DNA from: an uncultured Anaeromusa sp.
Lineage (GTDB): Bacteria > Bacillota > Negativicutes > Anaeromusales > Anaeromusaceae
Reading direction: 5' to 3'
Length of the DNA: 64,000 bases
Assembly: GCF_963676855.1 (NCBI RefSeq)
Contig: NZ_OY781460.1
Location: 2,951,501-3,015,500 of the forward strand
The notes beneath the pieces are model-generated. The model did not search any database, was not told the origin of the DNA, and saw only the letters and a list, made by a program, of their open reading frames with translations. The position numbers were made by a program, and so were the translations under genes. Shown here one piece after another: positions 46,592 through 56,816 of the stretch. Position 1 is the stretch's first letter. Every line of letters starts with the position of its first letter.

Positions 46592-47827
46592 ATGGCTTTT
46601 TTAAATGAAGACTACTTAAAATTACCAGGCAGCTATTTATTTGCGGAGATTGCCCGTCGCGTAACCCATTTCAAGGAAGAAAACCCAGAAGCGGACATTA
46701 TCCGTTTGGGCATAGGAGACGTAACTCGTCCTTTGCCGCAGGCTTCTATTGAAGCTATGCACAAAGCAGTTGACGAAATGGCCGCGGCAGACACCTTCCG
46801 TGGTTATGGCCCGGAACAAGGTTACACCTTCTTGGTGGAAAAGATCATCGCCCATGACTACGCTAGTCGAGGCATCCATCTCGGAACTGACGAAGTCTTT
46901 GTCAGCGACGGTTCCAAAAGTGACGTCGCGAACATTCAGGAAATTTTTTCCCGGGACTGCACGGTAGCCATCACCGATCCAGTGTATCCGGTATACTTGG
47001 ACACCAATGTGATGGCAGGCCGCACAGGCAGCATCCAGGAAGACGGCCGTTTTGCCAATGTCACGTACTTGCCCTGCAATGCAGAAAACAACTTCATCCC
47101 CTCCTTGCCGAGCGAGCGAGTGGACATGATTTATCTTTGCTGCCCTAATAACCCCACAGGCACAACGCTTTCCAAAAGTGAACTTAAAAAATGGGTAGAT
47201 TACGCTAAAGCCAATAAATCCATTATCCTTTTTGATTCCGCTTATGAGTCTTACATCCGTGAGACGGACATTCCTCATAGTATTTATGAAATAGAGGGTG
47301 CCAAAGAAGTGGCTATCGAGTTCCGCTCTTTCTCAAAAACAGCTGGCTTTACCGGTACTCGCTGCGCCTACACGGTTGTTCCCAAAGAACTGATGGCCTA
47401 CGCCAAGAGTGGCGAAGCCCATTCCCTTAATCCACTCTGGAACCGTCGTCACACTACCAAATTCAACGGCGTTCCCTATATCATTCAACGCGGCGCAGAA
47501 GCTATTTTCTCCGAAGCAGGCCAAGCCCAAGTACAAGAAACGATTAACTACTACATGGAAAACGCCCGCATTATTCGCGAAGGCCTGCAAAAAATGGGTC
47601 TCACCGTCTTCGGCGGCGTCAACGCTCCTTACATCTGGCTAAAGACTCCGGCAGGCATTGATTCTTGGGGCTTTTTCGATAAGCTGCTGAACGAAGCCAA
47701 TATCGTCGGCACCCCCGGTGCAGGCTTCGGCCCTTCCGGTGAAGGCTATTTCCGGTTGACTTCCTTCGGCACCCGGGAAAACACCATTCGCGCTATTGAA
47801 CGTATCCAAACTCGCCTCAAGGTCTAA
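46592..47827 (+). CDS. dapL: LL-diaminopimelate aminotransferase
   Basis: 411-residue PLP enzyme making LL-DAP from tetrahydrodipicolinate in one step, for lysine and peptidoglycan. N-terminal [41 protein letters not shown] and the PLP lysine in [20 protein letters not shown] site. This bypass of the succinylase route is common in anaerobic Firmicutes. Confidence 0.97.
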   Translation: MAFLNEDYLKLPGSYLFAEIARRVTHFKEENPEADIIRLGIGDVTRPLPQASIEAMHKAVDEMAAADTFRGYGPEQGYTFLVEKIIAHDYASRGIHLGTDEVFVSDGSKSDVANIQEIFSRDCTVAITDPVYPVYLDTNVMAGRTGSIQEDGRFANVTYLPCNAENNFIPSLPSERVDMIYLCCPNNPTGTTLSKSELKKWVDYAKANKSIILFDSAYESYIRETDIPHSIYEIEGAKEVAIEFRSFSKTAGFTGTRCAYTVVPKELMAYAKSGEAHSLNPLWNRRHTTKFNGVPYIIQRGAEAIFSEAGQAQVQETINYYMENARIIREGLQKMGLTVFGGVNAPYIWLKTPAGIDSWGFFDKLLNEANIVGTPGAGFGPSGEGYFRLTSFGTRENTIRAIERIQTRLKV

Positions 47828-47861
47828 TAGAAGGCCTATACTATTGTCTTTTTTTAGTATC

Positions 47862-47915
47862 AAAGCGCCCCTAGGCGTGGCTTTTGCCGCGTCTAGGGGC
47901 GCTTTCTTTTTCACT
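47862..47915 (+). terminator. Terminator of dapL
   Basis: AAAGCGCCCCTAG pairs with CTAGGGGCGCTTT, followed by CTTTTT on the plus strand. Confidence 0.85.
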
Positions 47916-47992
47916 GAAAACCTCACTCGTACCCTCCCCGCAACTTGGTTCTCTTGTTCAATCTTTTCTTATCTTCTTTGTTTTCTATTTAC

Positions 47993-48703
47993 TTAACGCA
48001 GCAATTCCTGCAAAAGCCTAGGCAGCTGCTGCAGCGTCACCTTGTGGTCCGCTGTCTCCGGTAAGCCTTTGGCATTGATCAGGCAATCCGTTACCAAAAC
48101 CGTCTGCACGCCAATCGTGCCGGCAATCAAATCCTCTTCCACATCATTCCCCACCATCAAACATTCTTCCGGCAAAATGCACAGACGCTTCAGCAAGTCC
48201 TTATAGTAACGAACATCTGGCTTACAATAGTATTCACTCTCATACGTGGTAATATGTGCAAACAGTTCCGGGGCGACTCCAGCCCAAGATAAGCGTTTTT
48301 CCACAGCCAAACGAGGAAATAAAGGATTTGTTGCCAGCACCGCAGTCCGGCCGGCTTCCTTGACCGCACGAACCGCCTCTTCTGCCACCTCGGAAGCATA
48401 CGTTGTTTTTTGTAGGCCATCAAATTCTCGTCGGTAAAAATCGTCTACTAAAAGCTCCATTTGGCCTGACGGCAATGGCAGCCGCCGATAAAACTGCTGC
48501 CAAAATCGCTCTTCATTTTTCCGCCCCGCCTCCGGCTGCCTTACCATCGCCGCCGTCGCCTCCAAAAGAGCATTAATAAAAGGCTGCGCCGGCGTAACCG
48601 ACGCCACCTTCGCGGCTAAGGCTTCTATATACCCTTTAATAAAACGTCCCTGATCCATGGGCAGCAACGTTCCGTCCAAATCAAAACAAACAACCTTTAT
48701 CAA
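47993..48703 (-). CDS. HAD-superfamily hydrolase
   Basis: 236 residues with the HAD motifs: nucleophile CFDLDGTLL (Asp8, Asp10), the motif II threonine in VLATNPLF, Lys in YYCKPDVRYY and MVGNDVEEDL. A helical cap follows motif I. Likely a phosphatase; substrate unknown. The start is a TTG at 48703 with GGGGAG six bases away. Confidence 0.88.
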   Translation of the reverse strand: MIKVVCFDLDGTLLPMDQGRFIKGYIEALAAKVASVTPAQPFINALLEATAAMVRQPEAGRKNEERFWQQFYRRLPLPSGQMELLVDDFYRREFDGLQKTTYASEVAEEAVRAVKEAGRTAVLATNPLFPRLAVEKRLSWAGVAPELFAHITTYESEYYCKPDVRYYKDLLKRLCILPEECLMVGNDVEEDLIAGTIGVQTVLVTDCLINAKGLPETADHKVTLQQLPRLLQELLR

Positions 48704-48766
48704 TAAGCTCTCCCCTTCCTGATACTTTCCCTATCTATTCTCCATAGGCAGCGCTTTTTCCTTGAA

Positions 48767-48805
48767 CAAAAACAGCCGGCCCCAAAAGGGACCGGCTTGT
48801 TTTTA
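48767..48805 (-). terminator. Terminator of the PFOR gene
   Basis: AACAAGCCGGTCCC pairs with GGGGCCGGCTGTT on the minus strand; tail TTTTTG. Confidence 0.85.
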
Positions 48806-48813
48806 CGAATGCC

Positions 48814-51800
48814 TTATGCGTCAGCAAGGCGCTTATAGGTAGCGCGACGATCAGCGGCATCTTTTTCTGTTTTGGCAAACAATGCTTGCGCATTATCCGG
48901 GTTCTGCTTCTGAAGAGAAGCATAACGGACTTCGCCTTTAAGGAAGGCTTGGAAGTCGCCAGTAGGTTCTTTAGAATCCAAGGTGAACGGATTCTTGCCC
49001 TGCTCAGCGAGATCCGGGTTGAAGCGGTACAACGACCAGTAACCGCATTCCACAGCTTTTTTAGTTTCTTCTTGGCTGCAGCCCATGCCTTTCTTCAGGC
49101 CATGGTTGATGCACGGAGCGTAAGCGATAACCAAGGACGGACCCGGATATGCTTCAGCTTCGGCAATGGCTTTAAGGGTTTGGTTTTTGTCCGCGCCCAT
49201 GCCAATCTGCGCCACATATACATAGCCATAGGACATGGCCATCATGCCGAGATCTTTTTTCTTGGTTTTCTTGCCGCTAGCAGCAAACTGAGCGATCGCA
49301 GCAGCCGGAGTCGACTTGGAGGACTGACCGCCGGTGTTGGAGTACACTTCGGTATCCAGAACCAGGACGTTGATGTTTTCGCCGGAAGCCAGTACATGGT
49401 CAAGACCGCCGTAGCCGATATCATAAGCCCAGCCGTCGCCGCCGAAGACCCACTGGGAACGCTTGGTGAAGAAGTCGCTGTTTTTAGCGATTTCCGCCAG
49501 TACAGGTGCTTTGCCTTCGTTGCCTTTCAAAGCGGCAACCAGACGAGCAGCGCGCTCACGAGTGCCTTCGCTGCTATCAACTTTCTCCAGCCAATCGGTC
49601 ATAGCGGCTTTCAGTTCCGCATCAAGATCCAGTTTGAGCGCTTCTGCTACATCGTCAGCCAACTTAGCCCGAACTGCATTAGTACCGAAGAGCATACCTA
49701 AACCAAACTCAGCATTGTCCTCGAAGAGGGAGTTAGCCCAAGCCGGACCATGACCATCGCGGTCGGTGCAGTATGGCATGGACGGAGCGCTGGCGCCCCA
49801 GATGGAAGTACAACCCGTAGCGTTGGCTACCATCATGCGATTGCCAAAGAGCTGCGTTACCAATTTGACGTAAGGAGTCTCGCCGCAGCCTGCGCAGGCA
49901 CCAGAGAATTCCAACAACGGCTGTTCGAACTGGCTGCCTTTAACCGTCAGCTTGTTCACAGGGTTGGCTTTCACAGACACTTCTTTAGTTGCATAATTCC
50001 AACGATCATTGCAATTAGAAAGCTGGCTTTCCAAAGGTTTCATGATCAATGCTTTTTCTTTAGCCGGGCATACCTGCGCACAGTTGCCGCAGCCAGTGCA
50101 ATCCAGCGGAGAAACAGCCAGATGGAAATGAAGTTCTTTAGCGCCTACAGCCGGCTTGGTTTTGATACCTTCCGGAGCATTTTTAACTTCTTCGTCGCTC
50201 ATCAGTACCGGACGAATAACTGCATGAGGACAAACATAGGCGCACTGGTTACACTGGATACACTTATCAACTTGCCATTCCGGCACGTTCACGGCAATGC
50301 CGCGTTTTTCATAAGCAGAAGTTCCTACCGGGAAGGTACCGTCTTCCACGCCTACGAAAGTACTCACAGGCAGGCTGTCGCCTTCCAGACGATTCATGGG
50401 GTCAACTACTTTTTCAACAAATTCCGGTTTGACGCCTTCGGCGCAAGCCAGATCGTTCGGCGCATCCGCCCAAGAAGCAGGCACGTTGATTTTGACAATA
50501 GCGTTAACGCCTTGGTCGATGGCTGCATTGTTCATGTCAACAACGTTCTGACCTTTTTTACCATAGGATTTTTCCACAGCATCTTTCAGATACTTAATGG
50601 CGTCTTCCACAGGAATGATATCGGCAATTTTAAAGAACGCCGATTGCATGATCATATTGATGCGGCTGCCCAGACCGATTTCATTACCAATCTTCACAGC
50701 GTCCAACGTGTAGAAGGAAATATTGTTTTTGGCAATGAAGCGTTTCATGGCCGCCGGCAGATGGGTTTCCAGCTCTGCTTCGTTCCAGATGCAGTTCAAG
50801 AGGAAGCTGCCGCCTGGCTTCAAGCCGTCAAGAACATTGTATTTGTAGACATAAGCCTGGTTGTGGCAGGCGATAAAGTCAGCTTTGTTGATGAGATAAG
50901 GCGATTTAATGGCAGATTTGCCAAAACGCAAGTGACTCATGGTAACGCCGCCGGACTTCTTGGAGTCATAGGCGAAGTAGCCTTGCGCATACATGTCCGT
51001 ATGGTCGCCGATAATTTTAATGGCGCTCTTGTTGGCGCCGACGGTGCCGTCGGAACCCAAGCCCCAGAACTTACAGGCTTTCGTACCGGCAGGAGTGGTA
51101 TCGAGATCTTCTGTCGGCAACGGCAGGCTCAAATTGGTCACATCGTCGACAATACCGACGGTGAAGCCGTCTTTCGGCTGCGCAGCTTTGAGGTTATCAA
51201 AAACCGAAACCACATGAGCCGGCGTGAATTCTTTGGAACCCAAGCCATAACGGCCGCCGACAATAACAGGCTGCCAGTCTTTAACATTGTAGAACGCCGT
51301 TTTAACGTCCTGGAATAAAGGTTCAGCCTGAGAGCCTGGTTCTTTGGTACGATCCAGTACGGCAATTTTCTTAACAGTTTTAGGAATATATTTGAAGAAG
51401 TGAGAAATGGAGAACGGACGATACAGATGAATCGACAGCAGACCCACTTTTTCACCTTTGCTGCGCAAATAATCGATTGTTTCTTCAATCGCTTCACAGC
51501 CGGAACCCATAGCAATGATCAGACGATCTGCATCAGGAGCGCCGTAGTAATCAAACAAATGATACTCACGGCCAGTAATTTTATATACTTCCTGCATGTA
51601 AGCTTCTACCATTTCAGGAATAGCTTCATAGAAGCTGTTAGAAACTTCACGCTCCTGGAAGTAGATATCCGGATTCTGTGCCGTCCCGCGAATTACCGGA
51701 TGATCCGGATTCAAAGCGTTGCGACGGAAAGCATCAACTGCTTCAAAGTCAGTTACCTTCGCCATATCTTCATAGTCGATGAGCTCAATCTTCTGAATTT

Positions 51801-52332
51801 CATGAGAAGTACGGAAGCCATCAAAGAAATGCACAAAAGGAATGCGGCCTTTCAGAGCGGTCAAGTGAGCTACCAATGCCAGGTCCATAGCTTGCTGCAC
51901 ACTGTTGGAAGCCAGCATGGCAAAACCTGTCTGACGAGCAGCCATCACGTCCTGATGGTCACCGAAAATATTCAAAGAGTTGGCAGCCAACGCACGTGCG
52001 CTGACATGGAAAACGGTCGGCAACAATTCGCCGGCAATTTTGTACATATTAGGAATCATTAGCAACAGACCCTGAGACGCCGTATAAGTGGTCGTCAAAG
52101 CACCCGCTTGCAGAGAGCCATGCACCGCACCAGCAGCACCGGCTTCAGACTGCATTTCTACCACGCGAACAGGCTGACCGAAAAGATTTTTCTTTCCTTG
52201 AGCAGCCCACTCATCCACATGCTCCGCCATCGGTGAGGAAGGAGTGATTGGGAAAATCGCAGCTACTTCGGTAAAAGCATACGATACGTATGCTGCTGCA
52301 GTGTTTCCATCCATTGTCTTCATTTTTTTCAT
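48814..52332 (-). CDS. nifJ: Pyruvate:ferredoxin (flavodoxin) oxidoreductase
   Basis: 1172-residue single-chain PFOR, the normal length, that splits pyruvate to acetyl-CoA, CO2 and reduced ferredoxin. In order: pyruvate-binding domain (AAIFPITPSSPMAEH), domain II, gamma domain, a 2[4Fe-4S] insert (CIQCNQCAYVCPH and CTGCGNCAQVCPA, roughly residues 690-760), the proximal-cluster CAGCGETPY, and TPP-binding GGDGWAYDIGYGGLDH with ASGENINVLVLDTEVYSNTGGQ. AGAGGGG site 10 bases before the ATG. Central to anaerobic energy metabolism. Confidence 0.98.
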   Translation of the reverse strand: MKKMKTMDGNTAAAYVSYAFTEVAAIFPITPSSPMAEHVDEWAAQGKKNLFGQPVRVVEMQSEAGAAGAVHGSLQAGALTTTYTASQGLLLMIPNMYKIAGELLPTVFHVSARALAANSLNIFGDHQDVMAARQTGFAMLASNSVQQAMDLALVAHLTALKGRIPFVHFFDGFRTSHEIQKIELIDYEDMAKVTDFEAVDAFRRNALNPDHPVIRGTAQNPDIYFQEREVSNSFYEAIPEMVEAYMQEVYKITGREYHLFDYYGAPDADRLIIAMGSGCEAIEETIDYLRSKGEKVGLLSIHLYRPFSISHFFKYIPKTVKKIAVLDRTKEPGSQAEPLFQDVKTAFYNVKDWQPVIVGGRYGLGSKEFTPAHVVSVFDNLKAAQPKDGFTVGIVDDVTNLSLPLPTEDLDTTPAGTKACKFWGLGSDGTVGANKSAIKIIGDHTDMYAQGYFAYDSKKSGGVTMSHLRFGKSAIKSPYLINKADFIACHNQAYVYKYNVLDGLKPGGSFLLNCIWNEAELETHLPAAMKRFIAKNNISFYTLDAVKIGNEIGLGSRINMIMQSAFFKIADIIPVEDAIKYLKDAVEKSYGKKGQNVVDMNNAAIDQGVNAIVKINVPASWADAPNDLACAEGVKPEFVEKVVDPMNRLEGDSLPVSTFVGVEDGTFPVGTSAYEKRGIAVNVPEWQVDKCIQCNQCAYVCPHAVIRPVLMSDEEVKNAPEGIKTKPAVGAKELHFHLAVSPLDCTGCGNCAQVCPAKEKALIMKPLESQLSNCNDRWNYATKEVSVKANPVNKLTVKGSQFEQPLLEFSGACAGCGETPYVKLVTQLFGNRMMVANATGCTSIWGASAPSMPYCTDRDGHGPAWANSLFEDNAEFGLGMLFGTNAVRAKLADDVAEALKLDLDAELKAAMTDWLEKVDSSEGTRERAARLVAALKGNEGKAPVLAEIAKNSDFFTKRSQWVFGGDGWAYDIGYGGLDHVLASGENINVLVLDTEVYSNTGGQSSKSTPAAAIAQFAASGKKTKKKDLGMMAMSYGYVYVAQIGMGADKNQTLKAIAEAEAYPGPSLVIAYAPCINHGLKKGMGCSQEETKKAVECGYWSLYRFNPDLAEQGKNPFTLDSKEPTGDFQAFLKGEVRYASLQKQNPDNAQALFAKTEKDAADRRATYKRLADA

Positions 52333-52891
52333 TGACTAAATTCCCCTCTCTTTTCTCTAAGTGTATTTTTATGAATATTACTAAAAAAAATAGTGGAAAG
52401 AATATATATCAATTATTTTTAATATACATCTTTCCTGTAACATTGTAAAGGCTTTGCACCGTCTCTGAAACAAATTAAAGTTTTCACGTGTATTCAGTGT
52501 ACGTGCATTTTTATTGTACCACGCAAAAGAAAAAGATGCTAGTCAACTTTTTTATAGTTATTTTTTTATGAATTATTGCATAATTGTTATGGAAAATTAA
52601 CATTCACTACGTTGTTTTAACAACTATTTTAAAAAGCTCTATTTTATTAAAAGCTCTCGCAAGAAGATTTGTTTCTTTTTACAAAACTACTCTCCGCGTC
52701 AAAGGAAGCAATACTGGTGTTTTCCCCAGTTTACGCCTCGCTTCGCTTCTCTTCTTTCTTCTATTTAACGAAAGAAAGAATATGCAATTGTCTGCATATT
52801 CTTTCATCTGTATCGTCAGTTTTTTCTGATTCTATTTTCTGTTTCCTACATTATATATGTCTGTGTAGATTTGAACGTAAATTTTATTTTT
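52333..52891. other. AT-rich intergenic region between nifJ and mutY
   Basis: About 560 bases with no credible gene. It holds an extended -10 box for nifJ (TGGTACAAT, minus strand, 52521-52513), a CACGT...ACGTG inverted repeat (52485-52505) just downstream of it, and a perfect 13-bp stem (52774-52786 with 52793-52805, loop attgtc) with a weak T tail on the minus strand that may end mutY. Confidence 0.5.
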
Positions 52892-53941
52892 TCATGATTT
52901 TTTATTTTTTTCCAGCCACGCAGAAATTTTTTGATGCGGCCCCGCCCACAGCACACTCTCAAACGCGTCTTCCTTTACTTCCAGCCAGCCAGAATCTTGC
53001 AGGCACTTGGTCGATGTACAGTCATATATGGCCAATTCCCAGCGACGATGGCTGAACACATGAGACACGCGCCATAACGGCAAGGCTGGCTGCAGCAATT
53101 GTAAGCCCCGGTCAGCCAACAATGCTACCGCTTCTTTTTCTGTTTCTGCTTCTGCTGAAATAAACTGCCACATACCAGCCAGAAGCCCACGTTCTGGACG
53201 TTTTTCCAGCCAATAGCCTCCCTCCGGGCTTTTAGCCAGCCCCACTGCCACCTGTATGCATTTAGGCGGTTTTTTTTGCTTACGCACCGGCAAAATTCGT
53301 TCTTGCCCCTGCAACCGAGCCAAGCAATGCGCCCTCACCGGACACTCTTCACAACGCGGTGTTTCCGGTATGCAAAGAGCCGCGCCAAAATCCATTAGTG
53401 CTTGATTGAAATCACCAGGCCTCTTCGTCGGCAGCACTTCACAAACCAGTTTGGCTACCGTCTTTTTGGCTGCGGTTGTCTGCACGTCTTCCTGCAACCC
53501 GTATAGGCGGCTGAAAACGCGCAGCACATTGCCATCTACCGCAGGCACAGCCTGCTGATAAGCAATACTCAAAATAGCTCCAGCCGTATATTCGCCAACC
53601 CCCGGCAACGCGCGCAAAGACTTTTCGTCGTTAGGGACTTCCCCGCCATATTGAGCCACCGTTTCTTTGGCGCCTTGCCATAAATTCCTCGCCCGTGAAT
53701 AATATCCCAGGCCTTGCCATTGCTGTAAAACGTCTTCTTCCGTAGCCGCCGCTAAATCTTCAATAGCCGGAAAGCGTTCTAAAAAGCGCCGGTAATATTC
53801 TTTCACTGCTTCTACTCTTGTTTGCTGCAACATGACTTCCGAAACCCAGGTTCGATATGCATCCGTCTGTTCCCTCCAAGGAAGCTGACGTTTATTTTCA
53901 TCATACCAGTTTAACAACAGCAAAGGCCATTTTTTTTGCAT
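52892..53941 (-). CDS. mutY: Adenine DNA glycosylase
   Basis: 349-residue base-excision enzyme that removes A opposite 8-oxoguanine. N-terminal HhH-GPD domain with catalytic Glu in SEVMLQQTRV, hairpin LPGVGEYTAGAIL, Asp in VDGNVLRVFSR, the [4Fe-4S] loop CIPETPRCEECPVRAHC, and a C-terminal NUDIX-like recognition domain (WLEKRPERGLLAGMWQF). The ATG at 53941 follows GGGGAGG. Confidence 0.95.
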   Translation of the reverse strand: MQKKWPLLLLNWYDENKRQLPWREQTDAYRTWVSEVMLQQTRVEAVKEYYRRFLERFPAIEDLAAATEEDVLQQWQGLGYYSRARNLWQGAKETVAQYGGEVPNDEKSLRALPGVGEYTAGAILSIAYQQAVPAVDGNVLRVFSRLYGLQEDVQTTAAKKTVAKLVCEVLPTKRPGDFNQALMDFGAALCIPETPRCEECPVRAHCLARLQGQERILPVRKQKKPPKCIQVAVGLAKSPEGGYWLEKRPERGLLAGMWQFISAEAETEKEAVALLADRGLQLLQPALPLWRVSHVFSHRRWELAIYDCTSTKCLQDSGWLEVKEDAFESVLWAGPHQKISAWLEKNKKS

Positions 53942-54068
53942 ACTTCCTCCCCATTTATGCCTTTCTTTTTTTTCCAAAAGCACTGGTTTTCAGGAGAACA
54001 ACGCACAAACCAGTCTATTAGTCCCAAAAAATAACCCATATTTAACAATAGCGCCTTCTTTCTTTGTC

Positions 54069-54074
54069 TATAAT
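54069..54074 (+). promoter_or_regulatory. -10 box upstream of the EAL-GGDEF gene
   Basis: A perfect TATAAT about 110 bases before the ATG, in the divergent gap with mutY. No clear -35. Confidence 0.4.
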
Positions 54075-54182
54075 AAAAATAGCGCATTTCCTCTATTGTA
54101 GCTTATGGGTAAACAACGCGCTACCAAACTTAAACAAATCTGAGTTTTACTGTGTTTGATAAAACAAGGAGCTGAGCAAACT

Positions 54183-56123
54183 ATGAATCGCAAAGTCCGC
54201 AAACTACTCCTGCACTTAGGCCGTTCAGTCAAGCGCTCACGCTGGCAGGCCGTCCCTACTACCCTGTTTTCGGCCTTTCCCTTCTCTCGTCAGTCCCATC
54301 CGCTAACGAGAACATCCCTCTCCCAGTCGTTAGCGTCCCAAACTTCAGATCTGGAAGAAATATTAGAAAGCAAAGGCATCACTACCCATTTTCAACCCAT
54401 TGTCGATTTGCGTACCGGCAGTATTATCGGTTATGAAGCGCTCAGCCGCGGTCCTCTTGACAGCCCCTTGCATTCGCCTGTGTCACTATTTCAAGCGGCC
54501 GACACAGAAGCTCTGCTAACACAGCTGGAGGATTTATGCCTCGACCAGGCCTTGGAAAATGCCGCCGTGCATCAGCTGGACGGTCTGCTCTTTCTCAATG
54601 TCAATCCCGTTACGTTGGGAAAACACGCTAGAAATTTTTCCGCATTTCTAAATCGTTTGCGCCAGCAGCAGCTAGGACCGGCGCATATTGTCTTTGAATT
54701 AACAGAACGCACCGCCATTCAAGACTTTGACCTTTTTCGCGCTTCCATCTCCCGCTGCCGGCATCATCAGTTCACCATTGCCATTGATGATGCCGGCGCT
54801 GGCTATTCCAGCCTGCAGGCCATTGCAGAATTGCAGCCTGAATATATAAAAATTGATCGTTCGCTCATTCAAAATATACAAGAAAGCAATTTAAAAAAAG
54901 CCCTGCTATCAGCGCTTGTCGATTGCGGCCATGCCATCCATGCAAAGTTGATTGCCGAAGGCATTGAAACGTCTGCGGAGTTGGCAGAGATCATTCGCCT
55001 AGGCGTAGACTACGGCCAAGGCTTTTTTCTGGCTCGTCCAGCAACTCCGCCGCCCCCGCTAGCGCCGGAGTGCCGCCAAACCATTCAAACCCTCCAAGCA
55101 CAACGGCATCAAGAGCAAACCCTTTCCAAAACCTTCGGTCTTACCATTGGTGATATCGCTCAATATTGCCCCAGCGTCAGCGCCTCCACGCTTGTTTGCG
55201 ACCTGGAAGACTATCTTCATGACGAAACCATTCCAGGCATCGTCATCACCGAAAGTGACGCCCCACAGGGTCTGTTGATGAAAAACCGACTGTATTCGCA
55301 GTTGGGTACGCAATTTGGCATTTCTCTTTATTATCAGCGCCCGGTAGAACGCATTATGGATCGACAGCCTCTTGTTGTCAGTGCGGATCTGCCATTAGAA
55401 GCCGTTTCTCAAATCGCCATGAGCCGCCACGCCGACCATCTTTACGATCTGATTATCGTCGTCAAGGACGGTGCTCTGCATGGCGTAGTATCCATTATTC
55501 ATTTGCTAAAAAACGTCACCAACCTGCAAATCCGCCGCGCTTTCAATGCGAACCCGCTCACAGGACTGCCAGGAAACCTGATCATTGAAGAGCGTTTAAA
55601 AACCCTCATCGCGGAAAAAAACGCCTTTGCCGTACTCTATATTGATCTGGACAATTTCAAAGCTTTCAATGACAAATACGGCTTCGAACGAGGCGATCAG
55701 GCTCTTTTGCACACCGCCCGCCTCCTCAGTTCTTGTTTAGCCGAGCATTGCGGCTCTTCAACCCGCGATTTTCTCGGGCATATCGGCGGCGACGATTTCG
55801 TCGTCATTACTACCCAGGAAAATGCCTTTCTCCTCTGCCAAACCATCTGCTGCCATTTCGATCAAGAAGTCAATTCACTCTACCCGCCGGAAGACCTGCA
55901 GCAGCAACATATACGCGTCCTAAACCGCAAAGGAGAAGAAGAAGTCTTCCCCCTGATGAGCCTGTCCATCGCGATAGTTCACAATCAGCAAAAAACCTTC
56001 GGCAACTATCTGGAAATCTCCGAGATTGCCGCTAACTTAAAAAAGAAAGCCAAGAAAATTCCTGGCTCTTCGTGGTGTGCTGACCGTCGTACCTCCACCC
56101 CGCCGCAAGCCGCAACTTCCTGA
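54183..56123 (+). CDS. EAL-CBS-GGDEF cyclic-di-GMP signalling protein
   Basis: 646 residues. An N-terminal EAL domain (from about 56) keeps EAL (85-87), LNVNP, FELTE, IDDAG, IKIDRS, EGIE and GQGFF, so phosphodiesterase activity is likely. Paired CBS domains lie near 315-440. The C-terminal GGDEF domain has DLDNFKAFNDKYG but its signature is GGDDF (535-539), one residue from consensus, so cyclase activity is doubtful. No membrane helix or signal peptide. ATG at 54183 follows AAGGAG. Confidence 0.92.
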   Translation: MNRKVRKLLLHLGRSVKRSRWQAVPTTLFSAFPFSRQSHPLTRTSLSQSLASQTSDLEEILESKGITTHFQPIVDLRTGSIIGYEALSRGPLDSPLHSPVSLFQAADTEALLTQLEDLCLDQALENAAVHQLDGLLFLNVNPVTLGKHARNFSAFLNRLRQQQLGPAHIVFELTERTAIQDFDLFRASISRCRHHQFTIAIDDAGAGYSSLQAIAELQPEYIKIDRSLIQNIQESNLKKALLSALVDCGHAIHAKLIAEGIETSAELAEIIRLGVDYGQGFFLARPATPPPPLAPECRQTIQTLQAQRHQEQTLSKTFGLTIGDIAQYCPSVSASTLVCDLEDYLHDETIPGIVITESDAPQGLLMKNRLYSQLGTQFGISLYYQRPVERIMDRQPLVVSADLPLEAVSQIAMSRHADHLYDLIIVVKDGALHGVVSIIHLLKNVTNLQIRRAFNANPLTGLPGNLIIEERLKTLIAEKNAFAVLYIDLDNFKAFNDKYGFERGDQALLHTARLLSSCLAEHCGSSTRDFLGHIGGDDFVVITTQENAFLLCQTICCHFDQEVNSLYPPEDLQQQHIRVLNRKGEEEVFPLMSLSIAIVHNQQKTFGNYLEISEIAANLKKKAKKIPGSSWCADRRTSTPPQAATS

Positions 56124-56143
56124 CTTTCTAACCATAGTTTTCT

Positions 56144-56788
56144 TTATTTTTTCGTGTGACCTTGTTCCCAAATTTGCCGCAGCTCTCGGGTCGTGCCCCC
56201 AATATCCTTTGCGCTTAAAATGGCAGATACCACCGCAGCTCCATCTAAGCCGCTTTGACGAACTTCCCGCAAGTTAGCCGCAGCAATGCCGCCAATTCCA
56301 ACAGCGGGAATATGCAGCACTTCTCGCATAGCCTGCACATCAGCCCAAGACAGTTGCTGCACATCGTTTTTAGTAGACGTAGGAAACAAACTGCCAATGC
56401 CTACATAGTCAGCCCCACCAGCTTGCGCAGTTACAGCTTCTTCTACCGAATGTACCGACACGCCAATCAGCGCCTCTTTCCCCAACTGGTGCCGGGCAAT
56501 GGACAACGGCAAATCTTCCTGCCCCACATGCAGACCATCGGCACCAACGGCCAATGCAATATCTAAACGGTCATTAATAATCAAGGGAATCTCTAGCTTC
56601 CTGGTTACTTCCCGCACCGCCAATGCTTCTTCGTAGAAAAAACGGCTTGAGGCATTTTTTTCTCGCAACTGCACCAATGTCGCTCCATTTCGGCAAGCTT
56701 CTTCCACGCAATCCGCTAAGGTCCTTCCCTGCAAAAAGCTGCGATCGGTTACTAAATACAAGGTATAGTCCACTTGGCTCTTTTCCAT
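56144..56788 (-). CDS. thiE: Thiamine-phosphate synthase
   Basis: 214-residue TIM barrel joining HMP-PP and the thiazole phosphate. YLVTDRSF, VQLREKNASSRFFYEEA, INDRLDIALAVGADGLHVGQEDLP and the phosphate-binding GIGGIAAANLREV are all present. Away from thiC and thiL; no thiamine riboswitch of its own was seen. Converges on the EAL-GGDEF gene. Confidence 0.96.
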   Translation of the reverse strand: MEKSQVDYTLYLVTDRSFLQGRTLADCVEEACRNGATLVQLREKNASSRFFYEEALAVREVTRKLEIPLIINDRLDIALAVGADGLHVGQEDLPLSIARHQLGKEALIGVSVHSVEEAVTAQAGGADYVGIGSLFPTSTKNDVQQLSWADVQAMREVLHIPAVGIGGIAAANLREVRQSGLDGAAVVSAILSAKDIGGTTRELRQIWEQGHTKK

Positions 56789-56816
56789 GCTCTTTTACAC
56801 GCTCCCATTTTTCTGT

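Noticed and set aside
49750..51318. 522-codon open frame on the plus strand
   Set aside because: Antisense to the PFOR gene, with low-complexity composition and no start signal; the PFOR frame is unambiguous.
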